From the NCBI GenBank assembly GCA_024696155.1, contig JAILHD010000056.1:1-64000 (forward strand): a stretch of DNA of 64,000 nucleotides, in the 5' to 3' direction. Each line of letters opens with the position of its first letter. Position 1 is the stretch's first letter. The position numbers were made by a program, and so were the translations under genes. Source of the stretch: Treponema sp. (GTDB lineage Bacteria; Spirochaetota; Spirochaetia; Treponematales; Treponemataceae). Shown in pieces: positions 1-10,545 of the stretch. The notes under the pieces are model-generated. The model had not been told where the DNA came from, searched no databases, and saw only the letters and a list, made by a program, of their open reading frames with translations.

Positions 1-47
1 TATATTATAGTGAAAATATGGGCGAGTTCCAACACCTGCAGCAGAGA

Positions 48-3000
48 CTAAAATTTTACAGAATCCAGTGCCTTATAAGCACGCCAGTAAACAGAATCTT
101 CCGGCTGCTTTTCTGCTTTTTTATATGCATTTCGCTTCATATCAGAAAGGAGTGCCTTAAACTGAGCATCTGTTGTGCCTTTTAACCCGAGCATGATTAT
201 TTGAGGAACAAAACCAACCATAGAAGACTGGAAGGCATTACCTTCAAACTGATTTCTAAGTTCGCCGCCCGGTACCATAGTTGTATTTATTTTGTTAGTA
301 AGGTAAACAATCACAAGATTTTCTTCTGGCTCAATAAACACTAAGGTACCCGTAAAGCCCTGATGACCAAAAGCTCGACTTGAACAAACGGTCCCAAACT
401 GTTTTGGAGTCTGAAATTCTGCCTGACGCCACCAGCCAAGTCCATAATCAGCATGATTTATATAAACGGGACTTGTAAAAAGTTCTATAAGATTGCGGGA
501 AAAATATCGGTTATACCCATATCCGCCTGTAAGCATAAGACTTGCAAGCCGTGCCAGATCTTCTGAATTAGAAAAAAGCCCTGCATGACCAGAAACCCCA
601 GCCATGGCATACCAGGCGTTACCATCGTGAACTTCACCCTGCAACGTATCAGTGCGTACTCCAGAATAATTAATAAAGCCAGAGCACGTATTACCATTTG
701 GTTCTGTTGCAGCGCAGTCAGTTTTTTTGTAGCCGTTTTTAAGAGGATTAAAACTCATATGCGAAAGTCCAAGAGAGTCCCAAAAGTTATCCTTTAAAAA
801 CTCATCAAAGCGCTGTCCACTGATTTTTTCTACAATATAGGACAAAAGCATATAATCAATATCGCTATAACGTAGTTTTGTGCCAGGCTCGTACACTAAA
901 GGAGAACGAAATATCTGCTTAAGGGTATTCTGCCGGGTTTCTTCTGTGCCGTCGTTACCGGCAAAAAGCACGTTTGTACCTGCAGAGGCATTAATCATAT
1001 CTTTTTGCAAAAAATAGCTGTCATTAAAATACGGATAACCAGCCGGAAATCCCGCTGTATGAGCAAGAACATCGCGAACTGTAATCTTTCGCTTCCATTC
1101 TTTTATCTGCTCAAGAGGATATTCTTCGTGAATTCGCTTATTTTCGTAATTTAGCAGAATTGTGTCTTCGGCAAAAGAGTCTCCAAAGATATCAACAAGT
1201 TTTGTATCCAGCGGAAGCCTGTCCTGATCAACAAGCAGCTGAACAGCGTAGTTGCCTGCAAACATTTTTGTAACAGAGGCAAGATCATACATTGTTTCTG
1301 TTTTTACCGCAGGAGCATTTACTTTTACACCGTCTTTGCCATAGGTCTGAATATTTCCCCACGAATTCTGATAGACAAATTTTCCATCTTTTATAATTGT
1401 AAGCTGAGCACTGGGAAAGCCGTTTTTAATATCAGCAGAAATGATTTTATCAATTAGTTTTACAGCAGAATCAGAAATTCCAGATTCTTTTAGACTGCCT
1501 TTTTCCAGAACGGGATATGGAATACAGACTCTGACTTTTGCACCAACCGCAAGACTTTCTATATCAGAAAGCTGGATAATGTTTGAACCTGTTTTTGTAA
1601 GGCGGGAAACGTCTACTTCATAGGAAGCACCACCCTTTAGCTTCAAAGGAATAAGACTGTCATTTATAAAAAACTTAAAACTGCAGTCAGCCTCTGGGGT
1701 AAAGTAAACAGTGCCCTGCCCTTTATAAGTTTGAAAAGTCAGAATGTTATTTGCAGAATAATTTGGAACAGAAATCCAGTTTGGAAAGGTTATATCCGTC
1801 TGCCATCGCTTTTCTACCTGATTTTCTGAATACAAAAGATAAGGCTTTCTTACCTTCTTAAAAGCTTCTAAATCTTTTTTCCAGGAACGCTTAATTTCTT
1901 CGCAAGGCATACCTTTTGTAATCTGATTTCGTAACGAAGACGAGCCAGAAAGCAAATCTATCCAGTAGCGGCCTTTTTTATCTGGTTCTCCAAAGAATGA
2001 AGGAGTTTTTAATCTGCGGGCGGCCTTAAAACAAGTAGAAATATAAGTTAAATCAATTCCGTTTTCAAAAATCTGATTAAGTGGAATTGTACGCAAATCT
2101 TTTCCATAACATTCCTGTTCCAAAAAAGGAGGATTTTTAGCTCCATCTATAGATTGCGGAATAAACTTAAAATCCATATTTGCGTCATCAGAAAAATAAG
2201 GACTTCCAAAAGCATTGAATGGAAACTCCGTGCCACGCCCAACAGAAACAATTGTATTTTCAAAATAGCAGGTGGAAGCATAAAGATACACAGAACGCAT
2301 ATCTTTTAAATTTGGTGAAGGCCTTCTGACAAGGCAATATTTTGTCTGATGATCATAATTTATACACGGAATAACAGTTAAATCACAGGGAGTCCACTCC
2401 GATTCTGTTAATTTTCCGCTGTTCAGCATTCGGGCAAGTTCACCAAGCGTTAAACCATGCACTGTAGGAATAGGAAAAAGTCCAACGTTTGATTCATAGG
2501 CTTTTTGCAAAATACCCCCATCCACGTAAAAGCCGTTCGGATTAGGGCGGTCAAGAATAATCACACTCTTGCCTGCCTCTGCACAAGACTTAAGTAAATA
2601 ATAAAGAGAAATATAATAGGTGTAGTAACGAAGACCTACATCCTGAATATCAACCATCAGAACATCAAAGAGTTCCAGATCTTTTGCAGTCAACGCTTCA
2701 TCACTGCCACCCCGATAGAGCGAAAGGATTGGAACTCCTGTTTTTTCATCAATAGAACTGTCTACAAGAGCACCTGCATCTGCATTACCTCTAAAGCCGT
2801 GTTCCGGACAAAAAACAGCCGTTACATTGACCTTGCTGTCTACTAAAAAATCAAGAATATGTTGTCCATAAGTAATATCGTTTCCATCGGCATCTTTACC
2901 AAAAGGAATTAAGGCGGCATCTTCTGAACTTCCATAAAGTTCATTACCGCCTAAATAAACCGTACCGTCTTTTAAGATAATTTTATCACCAAGAATACCT

Positions 3001-3197
3001 GAATGATTTGAAAATAACGCGACTCTTTTTTCCTTTACCAGCGGCAGATACTTTTCTGACTGCTCATCCCCCAGAATTACCCTGGGACTTTTATTAATAA
3101 AGGCTGAATCAATTTTACTAATCTTTACATTAGCACAGCTGCAAAACGAAGAAACAAAAACAGAAAGGCATGCAAACACAAAGTAAGTTTTTTTCAT
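48..3197 (-). CDS. DUF1343 (NamZ-like exo-beta-N-acetylmuramidase) fused to a C-terminal serine beta-lactamase/AmpC-like domain, predicted lipoprotein
   Basis: 1049-aa ORF. N-terminal lipobox-like SSFCSC, then DUF1343-like text (VALFSNHSGILGD, CPEHGFRGNADAGALVDSSID, DVLMVDIQDVGLRYYTY, LDRPNPNG). C-terminal half has SxxK (ASVTKMF), YSD and a GHQGFTGT motif typical of serine beta-lactamase-fold hydrolases. Confidence 0.88.
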   Translation of the reverse strand: MKKTYFVFACLSVFVSSFCSCANVKISKIDSAFINKSPRVILGDEQSEKYLPLVKEKRVALFSNHSGILGDKIILKDGTVYLGGNELYGSSEDAALIPFGKDADGNDITYGQHILDFLVDSKVNVTAVFCPEHGFRGNADAGALVDSSIDEKTGVPILSLYRGGSDEALTAKDLELFDVLMVDIQDVGLRYYTYYISLYYLLKSCAEAGKSVIILDRPNPNGFYVDGGILQKAYESNVGLFPIPTVHGLTLGELARMLNSGKLTESEWTPCDLTVIPCINYDHQTKYCLVRRPSPNLKDMRSVYLYASTCYFENTIVSVGRGTEFPFNAFGSPYFSDDANMDFKFIPQSIDGAKNPPFLEQECYGKDLRTIPLNQIFENGIDLTYISTCFKAARRLKTPSFFGEPDKKGRYWIDLLSGSSSLRNQITKGMPCEEIKRSWKKDLEAFKKVRKPYLLYSENQVEKRWQTDITFPNWISVPNYSANNILTFQTYKGQGTVYFTPEADCSFKFFINDSLIPLKLKGGASYEVDVSRLTKTGSNIIQLSDIESLAVGAKVRVCIPYPVLEKGSLKESGISDSAVKLIDKIISADIKNGFPSAQLTIIKDGKFVYQNSWGNIQTYGKDGVKVNAPAVKTETMYDLASVTKMFAGNYAVQLLVDQDRLPLDTKLVDIFGDSFAEDTILLNYENKRIHEEYPLEQIKEWKRKITVRDVLAHTAGFPAGYPYFNDSYFLQKDMINASAGTNVLFAGNDGTEETRQNTLKQIFRSPLVYEPGTKLRYSDIDYMLLSYIVEKISGQRFDEFLKDNFWDSLGLSHMSFNPLKNGYKKTDCAATEPNGNTCSGFINYSGVRTDTLQGEVHDGNAWYAMAGVSGHAGLFSNSEDLARLASLMLTGGYGYNRYFSRNLIELFTSPVYINHADYGLGWWRQAEFQTPKQFGTVCSSRAFGHQGFTGTLVFIEPEENLVIVYLTNKINTTMVPGGELRNQFEGNAFQSSMVGFVPQIIMLGLKGTTDAQFKALLSDMKRNAYKKAEKQPEDSVYWRAYKALDSVKF

Positions 3198-3273
3198 ATA
3201 AAAATTATACCACAGGAATTATCAAAATTGTATAATAATTGCCATATCAAATTTTTTACGTCAGGAGACGAAA

Positions 3274-4884
3274 ATGAAAAAGTCATTCTTACTCGCAGGC
3301 CTTCTTGCTGCAGCACTTATACTGCCAGGCTTTGCAAAAAATCCAGACAAAGACATCGTAATTCTTTACACAAACGATGTTCACTGCGGAGTCGATAACA
3401 ACATTGGTTATGCAGGCGTTTCTCTTTACAAAAAGGAAATGCAGGCACAGACACCTTACGTTACACTTGTGGATGCTGGAGACGCTCTTCAGGGTGCAAC
3501 AATTGGTACAGTTTCAAAAGGTGATTACATCGTAACCCTTATGAATGAAACTGGCTATGACATTGCCATTCCAGGTAACCATGAATTTGACTATGGAATT
3601 CCTCGCCTTATGGAATTATCTAAAAAACTCAACTGCGGTTATATTTCCTGCAACTTTTTGAATAAAAAAGGAAAGGCAATTTTCCAGGCTTATAAAATGT
3701 TCACTTACGGTGACACAAAAGTTGCTTTTGTTGGTGTAACTACTCCAGAAACACTGATTGCTTCTAATCCTGTAACTTTCAAGGATAAAAAAGGCAAAAC
3801 CATTTATGATTTTGGCGGCGACAACGGCGGCGAAAAAATGATTCAGCTTACACAAAAAGCAATCGACGAGGCACGCGGCAAAGGTGCAGATTTTGTAATT
3901 CTTGTTGCTCACCTTGGCGAAAAAACAAATATTGCCGACTGGAATGCAATGCGCCTTATTGAACGAATAAACGGTGCAGATGCCCTGATTGACGGTCACA
4001 GCCACGAAATTACTTCAGTTCTTATGGCAAACGATAAAGACGGAAAAGCTGTTCCAATCACACAGAGTGGAACAAAACTTGTAAACATTGGTAAAGTCAC
4101 AATCACAAAAGACGGAGAAATTGTTACAGAACTTGTTTCTGAAGTTGGTGATAAAAACGGCGAAACAAAAGATGCTGCAATCAACGCTGAAATCGAAAAA
4201 ATCAAGGCAGACATAGAAGCTACATTGAACAAAAAAATTGGTTACATTGATTTTGACCTTCCTGCCGTTGATGAAAATAAAAAATGGCTTACTCGCTGCG
4301 GAGAACTTCCTCTTGGCGATTTTATTACAGACGGAGTTAAGACTGTTTTTAAGGCTGATATTGGACTTATTAACGGTGGTGGTATTCGCGCTGGTATTAA
4401 TAAGGGTGATTTAAATCTATACACCATGCTTAGCGTTCATCCTTTTGGAAACAGCATTTGTGTTTATGAAATTTCTGGTCAGTCAATTCTTGATGAACTT
4501 GAATATGGAGCAAAAAAAGTTCCGGAAACATTTGGCGGATTCTTACATGTTTCTGGAATTACTTATAAAATCAACTCCAAAATTCCAAGTTCTGTTCAGA
4601 GTGATGAAAAAGCATTCTTTACAGGCGTTGTAGCTGGTGAATACCGTGTTTACGATGTTTATATTAACGGAGAACCTCTCGACGTAAACAAAATCTATAA
4701 AGTTGCAGGCCCGGACTTTGTAATTGCAAATCATGGAGACGGCCATTTGTTTAAGGGGGCACAGATTATAAACTCTGTTACTCCAATGACAGACAGCACA
4801 GTTCTTACAGAATACCTAAAACTTCTGGACGGAAATATTCCTGAAGAATATAAAACTACTCAAAACCGTATAATCATTGAATAA
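3274..4884 (+). CDS. Secreted 5'-nucleotidase / metallophosphoesterase (UshA-like)
   Basis: Signal peptide, then ILYTNDVHCG, GDALQG, GNHEFDYG, DGHSHE metallophosphatase motifs and C-terminal 5'-nucleotidase text (GLINGGGIRAGI, NHGDGH). Confidence 0.9.
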   Translation: MKKSFLLAGLLAAALILPGFAKNPDKDIVILYTNDVHCGVDNNIGYAGVSLYKKEMQAQTPYVTLVDAGDALQGATIGTVSKGDYIVTLMNETGYDIAIPGNHEFDYGIPRLMELSKKLNCGYISCNFLNKKGKAIFQAYKMFTYGDTKVAFVGVTTPETLIASNPVTFKDKKGKTIYDFGGDNGGEKMIQLTQKAIDEARGKGADFVILVAHLGEKTNIADWNAMRLIERINGADALIDGHSHEITSVLMANDKDGKAVPITQSGTKLVNIGKVTITKDGEIVTELVSEVGDKNGETKDAAINAEIEKIKADIEATLNKKIGYIDFDLPAVDENKKWLTRCGELPLGDFITDGVKTVFKADIGLINGGGIRAGINKGDLNLYTMLSVHPFGNSICVYEISGQSILDELEYGAKKVPETFGGFLHVSGITYKINSKIPSSVQSDEKAFFTGVVAGEYRVYDVYINGEPLDVNKIYKVAGPDFVIANHGDGHLFKGAQIINSVTPMTDSTVLTEYLKLLDGNIPEEYKTTQNRIIIE

Positions 4885-4891
4885 AAATTAA

Positions 4892-4916
4892 GGCTGTCCT
4901 TTTGGACAGCCTTTTT
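4892..4916 (+). terminator. Rho-independent terminator after the UshA-like gene
   Basis: GGCTGTCC-TTTT-GGACAGCC followed by TTTTT. Confidence 0.88.
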
Positions 4917-4917
4917 G

Positions 4918-5244
4918 TCAGTTCGCCTCGGTAATCGAGTTTATTAAATGAAACTCATTCTTAAAGCCCGTGGCTGCAATCGCCTTTTCTGCCTCGTTAG
5001 AAAGAGACAAGAAATACAATTTATGACCGTATTCTTCTGCATCATTGAAGGCAGCCATTAAAAAGCCTACTCCTGAAGGGTCTAATTCTATAAGACGAGA
5101 CATATCAAGAACGATATTCTTAAAAATTACAGCCTCATACAAAGTATTCTGGAATTCACCCATTGTATATGCATTCAAAGCGCCTTCAAGCTCGTACAAG
5201 TGATAGTTTGCGCCGTCTTTTTCTGTAATTGCCAGTTGGTCCAT
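4918..5244 (-). CDS. STAS-domain protein (anti-sigma factor antagonist-like)
   Basis: 108 aa; NIVLDMSRLIELDPSGVGFLMAAFNDA matches the STAS core (DLS...DSSG.G). Confidence 0.8.
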   Translation of the reverse strand: MDQLAITEKDGANYHLYELEGALNAYTMGEFQNTLYEAVIFKNIVLDMSRLIELDPSGVGFLMAAFNDAEEYGHKLYFLSLSNEAEKAIAATGFKNEFHLINSITEAN

Positions 5245-5262
5245 ACAATTGCCTCCCTAATT

Positions 5263-7884
5263 CTAAAGTCCAATATCGCTGAGCAACGAATCAAGTTCAT
5301 CAAGCTCTGATGTATCAAATCCCTCTGGTGGAGCATCGTGAGGAACAACAATCTTCTGCTGTTCTGGTTCTGGAGCCTGAGCACTTGCTTCTGAATGTAC
5401 ATCAATCTGCTGGTCAGAAACATCTTCCGGAAGTTTTGCAGTTTCTTTTTCGTGCTCTGCGGTCTGAGAAACAGTCTGTTTCTGCTTTTCTTCAAACTGA
5501 GCTTCTGACATTTCACTGGAATTATCAACCTGGAAGAATGCAGAACCTCCGTCTGCAACCGGTGCCTCTGGAGCAGAAGATGCTACTTCGCCAGTAACAG
5601 CTTCTTCTGCCAAGGATTTAGATGCTTCTGCAGATTGTGCAGCTGCTTTTGCTTCTTCCTGGGCCTTAGCTTCCGCAGCGGCTTTAGCTGATGCCTCTTC
5701 ATCAACATACTTAGCTGCAGTTTCGTACTTCAGAATCAAAATACTAACGTCGTCTTCCATTTCCTTTGACATAAACTTTGTAAGAGCGTCAAAGGTAAAC
5801 TGAGCCATACGCTGTGCAGGATAAGTAGAGTTATCAATAAGCATTCGCTGAACACGTTCACGACCAAACTGTTCACCACGAAGTGAATGCGACTGCAAAA
5901 GTCCGTCTGTACAGCAAAGAATAATATCACCACGATTAAGCTTTGTAGATTTTACAGAAATATAAGGAGTAATATCTTTTACAAAGCCCAGAACGTGTCC
6001 ACTACCCTGAATTTCAATAACGTTATTGTAAACCTGAGTATAAGAGAAAAGGGCCGGAATACCACAGTTTATGTAATACATTGTGTCGGTTTCAAAATCC
6101 ACAATCATAAAAAGACCGGCAAAAATTGTACCCTTACGAAGACTGTTTCTTACAAACTCATTAAGTTTTACAACCAGCTGCTTAAAGTTATGGGTTTCTG
6201 CAAGGTAAGAACGGATGATGGACTTAAGGATGACCATACTCATAGAAGCCGCAATACCCTTACCGCTCAAGTCACCTACTACAAAGAGGTAGCGCTTGTC
6301 TGTCAAACGGATTACGTCGATGAACTCACCACCAATGTTGTGAGAAGGAACCATCAGATAACCAAGGTCAAGTTTAGGGTTCTTTACAGTATCAATATTT
6401 TCCTGAATGGAAGTAATGATCTGGCTGGACATTCGGATTTCGCGGTTTACGACTGTCATGATATCTTTGTTTGCAATGTTACGCATGTAGTAACCAAATA
6501 CGAAGAAGTATGAATACAGGCGGCTGAAAATCAAAGAATCGCGGGCTGTAAAGTGGTCTCCACCGACTTTTTTACCAAGACAGATAAGTCCAAAGATGTT
6601 ATGACCTTCAGAAAGAATGATAAATGCATCTGACTTTGTAAAGGCAAACAAATCGTAAATCTCTTTTTTAATATCAGAAAGGAAGTGGTTATCTTCTACT
6701 TCCTCATAAGAAACAATTGTTTTGTTTATGTTCAAAAGGTTTTCAAGTACTGGTGTTTCAGAAAGCACAATTGAGTTTTTAATTCTGGCAGTTGTATAAG
6801 CCATTTCCAAAGTACCCATTGTGTTTATGATATAAACCGACATAGAAGTATTTTCTACGTTCTTTTTGATTGCGTTGAATACCTTTGCAGAAATAAGGTC
6901 CATTTCAGTTTCTGAATAGTCGATTTTGGCAAGGTCATTTTCCAAAGAAGACTCATAGTCAGATGTATAAATGTTACCCAAATTAGAAAGCTTATCATTG
7001 ATTCTGAACGAAATAAGAATTGCCAGAACAGAAACAATAAGGAACGGAATCAAAAACAAAGGTTCGTAATATGAACGGTTTGGACGAATAAAGATGAACA
7101 AAATACCAACTACGGCTGCTGGCAAAATATAAGTAAGAAGGATTTTAAGAATTCCGACAAATACACCGCGGGTAGAAGGCACGTTCTTTTTGTTGAGGGC
7201 ACTGGAAATAATTACAAAGAGCATTAACGGAGGGAATCCGAACAAAAGTGTAAGTTTAAGATAGCGCTCTGCAAGGAACTGAATAGCAATATATGCAGCC
7301 CACATCAAAATAAGACCTTCGCCAATTACAGAACAGCGGTATTTATGAAGCTGATTTGTACCATCCTCTTCTGCAACCTGAAGTCCCAGATAACAGAAAA
7401 TAGGGAAAACAATCTTAGAAATTGCAAACTGAAGGCTATACCATGTAATCGGGAAGTAATCAGAAGCAGGACGTTTAAAAACATAAGGAGCTGCAATACG
7501 AATACCATCTTCCAGACGAACTACAATATTTGTAATCTTAAAGAAGTTTATATAGATGATGAATAAGTAAAGAACATAACGGATGATTTTACTTGCAAGA
7601 GGTTCTTTTCGCTTTGTAAGGGCAAGAAGGCTTGAACTAAGCATGATAATACTAAGGTTATCAAGCGTAAATACAATACGCATAAGCTGAGTTGTAAATT
7701 TAGCAAGCCACAAATCCTTAAGAATAAGAATCAAAGTAAAGACAAGTGCTTCTACGTTACAGAGCAAAAGTGCAACCGAAATACCAGAAGCGTCATAAGA
7801 TTCATCACGAACACGCTTATCAACAATATTTGCAATCAAAAAGAGCTGAATACATAAGAAAATATTAAGTAGAATATATACCAT
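5263..7884 (-). CDS. Multi-TM SpoIIE/PP2C-type serine phosphatase with GAF-like middle region and acidic/Ala-rich C-terminal tail
   Basis: N-terminal hydrophobic helices, PP2C motifs (GGEFIDVI, VGDLSGKGIAASM, CCTDGLLQ, DDVSILILKY), low-complexity tail ending ELDELDSLLSDIGL. Confidence 0.85.
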   Translation of the reverse strand: MVYILLNIFLCIQLFLIANIVDKRVRDESYDASGISVALLLCNVEALVFTLILILKDLWLAKFTTQLMRIVFTLDNLSIIMLSSSLLALTKRKEPLASKIIRYVLYLFIIYINFFKITNIVVRLEDGIRIAAPYVFKRPASDYFPITWYSLQFAISKIVFPIFCYLGLQVAEEDGTNQLHKYRCSVIGEGLILMWAAYIAIQFLAERYLKLTLLFGFPPLMLFVIISSALNKKNVPSTRGVFVGILKILLTYILPAAVVGILFIFIRPNRSYYEPLFLIPFLIVSVLAILISFRINDKLSNLGNIYTSDYESSLENDLAKIDYSETEMDLISAKVFNAIKKNVENTSMSVYIINTMGTLEMAYTTARIKNSIVLSETPVLENLLNINKTIVSYEEVEDNHFLSDIKKEIYDLFAFTKSDAFIILSEGHNIFGLICLGKKVGGDHFTARDSLIFSRLYSYFFVFGYYMRNIANKDIMTVVNREIRMSSQIITSIQENIDTVKNPKLDLGYLMVPSHNIGGEFIDVIRLTDKRYLFVVGDLSGKGIAASMSMVILKSIIRSYLAETHNFKQLVVKLNEFVRNSLRKGTIFAGLFMIVDFETDTMYYINCGIPALFSYTQVYNNVIEIQGSGHVLGFVKDITPYISVKSTKLNRGDIILCCTDGLLQSHSLRGEQFGRERVQRMLIDNSTYPAQRMAQFTFDALTKFMSKEMEDDVSILILKYETAAKYVDEEASAKAAAEAKAQEEAKAAAQSAEASKSLAEEAVTGEVASSAPEAPVADGGSAFFQVDNSSEMSEAQFEEKQKQTVSQTAEHEKETAKLPEDVSDQQIDVHSEASAQAPEPEQQKIVVPHDAPPEGFDTSELDELDSLLSDIGL

Positions 7885-7885
7885 A

Positions 7886-9280
7886 CTAATAACCTACCTT
7901 TGCAATCATCATTGTAATATCATCGTGAAGTTTCTTATCACCGTTGTATTTCATAATAAGGTCAACAATGTCATCAACCATTTTCTGAGGCTCTTTGGCA
8001 GCACCTAACTGAAGAGTCTTTTTAAAGATATCTGTATCACCAAGTTCTACACCACTTTCATCCATAACTTCAGAAACACCGTCGGTTGCCATAAGAATTA
8101 CGTCACCACGGAACAGGCGTTTTTCTGCAACAGTAACTTCACCCATATCAAGGATTCCGACAAGGCTGGCATTAGAAGTAAGCGGCTTGATTCGGTAACC
8201 GTTAGGAGAAGGCGAAAGAATAATAGGGTCAGACATAGAAGCATTGATGTAGCGGATTGTCATGCGCTCAGTATCAACAATTCCAAGGAACAATACAGTA
8301 TATTTATCCTGAAGGTGCATTCCTTTAATAGCTTTATCAACCGAATGAATTACACCAACAAGATCGTTTTTATCTTCAATAATTTGAACCGTGTTCATTA
8401 CCAAACCCATAATCAGGGCGGCTGGAAGACCCTTACCAGACACGTCTCCAAGCATTAAAAGCGTACGATTCTTATCAATAGGAAGAATTGAATAATAGTC
8501 ACCAGAAACGTTTACAAGCGGACGATAATAGGTAGCAATCTTAAGTTTAGGAATTGACGGAATACGTTGAGGCAGGAAGGACTGCTGTGTAATAGCAAGC
8601 TGTTCCCATTCCTTAGTAGTATCAGAAATTTCAGAAAGTGTACTAATTGTACGGGTTCGCGAAATATATCGCTTATACTCCTCGTAAAGACGATTATAAA
8701 CATCTGTATCAAAAAGTCTTGTGTAACGGCAGAATACAAAAATCTGATTTTTCTGATAGCAGAGGAAGAATCCGCGTGCCTTTTTATATTTAGAAGTAAC
8801 ACCAATATGATGATCAAAGAAATAGAATCCGTCTGCCCAGTTTGCAGGGAAGTTCAAATCAATAGTTTTATGTACAAGGTCAGAAGTAGAAATACGGCTT
8901 GGACTATTGTAAAGAACGTAATTTTTTTCGCGGTCAATTACGATTACAGAACAGTCACCTTTTTTTTCAAGAACTTCAGAAATATTGTTTACAAAGTCAT
9001 CACGAGAATAACTGAAACGGAGTTTATCAATAAATTCACTCAAGAGGGTTGTTTCGCCAGAATCAATTGTATGCTTTTGGGCAAAGTTCAAAAGATATTT
9101 TAAGGCCTTATTGGCACAAAAGATTACCGCAAGAAAAAGAATAGCAGTTACAAGAAAGATATAAATATTTGCATTATTGGTAAGAGTAAGCGGTGTAAGA
9201 AATACAGAGAGTATAATAAATAACAGTGCCGAAACTGAATATACGGCTGACAATATGATTTTTTTACTGGTTCTATACAT
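7886..9280 (-). CDS. Membrane SpoIIE/PP2C-type serine phosphatase
   Basis: Two N-terminal TM segments; NVSGDYYSILPI, LGDVSGKGLPAALIMG, MATDGVSEVMD, HDDITMMIAKV. Confidence 0.87.
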   Translation of the reverse strand: MYRTSKKIILSAVYSVSALLFIILSVFLTPLTLTNNANIYIFLVTAILFLAVIFCANKALKYLLNFAQKHTIDSGETTLLSEFIDKLRFSYSRDDFVNNISEVLEKKGDCSVIVIDREKNYVLYNSPSRISTSDLVHKTIDLNFPANWADGFYFFDHHIGVTSKYKKARGFFLCYQKNQIFVFCRYTRLFDTDVYNRLYEEYKRYISRTRTISTLSEISDTTKEWEQLAITQQSFLPQRIPSIPKLKIATYYRPLVNVSGDYYSILPIDKNRTLLMLGDVSGKGLPAALIMGLVMNTVQIIEDKNDLVGVIHSVDKAIKGMHLQDKYTVLFLGIVDTERMTIRYINASMSDPIILSPSPNGYRIKPLTSNASLVGILDMGEVTVAEKRLFRGDVILMATDGVSEVMDESGVELGDTDIFKKTLQLGAAKEPQKMVDDIVDLIMKYNGDKKLHDDITMMIAKVGY

Positions 9281-9334
9281 AAATGCCCTCTAGCAAAGTT
9301 TAAACTATTTTATCATATTATCGGCAATTTGGCT

Positions 9335-9368
9335 AAAAAAATTAAGCCCGAAGCACGTGCCCCGGGCT
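9335..9368 (-). terminator. Rho-independent terminator after dnaJ
   Basis: A-rich tract (U tract on minus strand) next to AGCCCG..GCACGTGC..CGGGCT hairpin, downstream of the dnaJ stop. Confidence 0.7.
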
Positions 9369-9379
9369 AACATAACAGT

Positions 9380-10519
9380 TTATTCTAAAGATGAAAGTTT
9401 CATCAGCTGAGGCTCTTTTGGCGGATTTTCAAGTGCAAGATACTGAGAAAGAAGATCTTTCTGTTTTGTAGAAAGTTTTGTAGGAATCTGTACCATAATC
9501 TTTACATACAAATCACCTTTGCGGCCAGTAGTTCCGGCAGGAACACCTTCACCCTTAATGCGCAAAAGTTTTCCATTTGCAGTTCCGTCTGGTACTTTAA
9601 TAGTAATCTTCTTACCATCAAGACCTGTGATTGTAATTTCACAACCAAGAGCAGCCTGAACCATAGAAACAGGAACAGCACAGTACAAATCCTGACCATC
9701 GCGCTCAAAAAGTGGATGCTGCTCTACATGCAATACCACAACCAGATCACCTGCAGGTCCACCGTTTTCGCCGGCATCACCCATTCCGCGGATTACAATG
9801 CGTTTACCATTATCAACTCCGGCAGGAATCTTAAGAGACATTTCCTTGCTCTTTTCCTGAATACCAGTTCCGCGACATTTTGGGCAAGGCTTATCAATTG
9901 TTGTACCCTTTCCATGACAGGTAGGACAAGGCTGCTGAATAGTAAAGAAGCCGTTACCCTGACGAACCTGCCCCATACCACCACAGGTAGGACAAGTTTT
10001 TCTGCTTGAACCAGGCGCTCCACCAGTTCCATGACAGGCTTCACAAACTTCATTATGCTTAAAATGAATGGTAGCACTTGTTCCATAAACAGCGTCTTTA
10101 AACTGAATGTTCAAATCGTAGCGCAAACTTGAACCTGCAGCAGGGCCCTGCGAACGCGATGAACGTCCACCACCAAAACCGCCTCCAAAGATACTGTCAA
10201 AAATATCTCCAAAGCCGCCGCCAGCGCCACCAAACAAGTCACTAAAGTCATGGAAGGCATGAGAATAACCGCCACCACCACCCTGACCCATTCCGTCAAG
10301 ACCGGCAAAACCATACTGGTCATAAATAGGACGTTTCTTCTCATCAGAAAGAACTTCGTAAGCTTCTGTTGCCTCGCGGAATTTTTCTTCCGCAGTTTTA
10401 TCTCCCGGGTTTCTGTCCGGATGATATTTAACGGCAAGTTTTCGATATGCCTTTTTAATATCTTCCTGTGTTGCGGATTTTTCAACGCCTAAAACTTCAT
10501 AATAATCACGTTTTGCCAT
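9380..10519 (-). CDS. dnaJ: Chaperone protein DnaJ
   Basis: [41 protein letters not shown] region, four CxxCxGxG repeats. Start placed at MAKRDYY; the listed ORF start (10588) reads into the upstream repeat element. Confidence 0.97.
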   Translation of the reverse strand: MAKRDYYEVLGVEKSATQEDIKKAYRKLAVKYHPDRNPGDKTAEEKFREATEAYEVLSDEKKRPIYDQYGFAGLDGMGQGGGGGYSHAFHDFSDLFGGAGGGFGDIFDSIFGGGFGGGRSSRSQGPAAGSSLRYDLNIQFKDAVYGTSATIHFKHNEVCEACHGTGGAPGSSRKTCPTCGGMGQVRQGNGFFTIQQPCPTCHGKGTTIDKPCPKCRGTGIQEKSKEMSLKIPAGVDNGKRIVIRGMGDAGENGGPAGDLVVVLHVEQHPLFERDGQDLYCAVPVSMVQAALGCEITITGLDGKKITIKVPDGTANGKLLRIKGEGVPAGTTGRKGDLYVKIMVQIPTKLSTKQKDLLSQYLALENPPKEPQLMKLSSLE

Positions 10520-10545
10520 AGTGTTACCTAAAAAATTTCTGATAT

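Noticed and set aside
5887-6513. 208-aa plus-strand ORF
   Set aside because: Lies antisense inside the PP2C phosphatase gene, low-complexity K/N/T/C-rich composition, no recognisable domain.
8567-9103. 178-aa plus-strand ORF
   Set aside because: Antisense shadow of the second PP2C gene.
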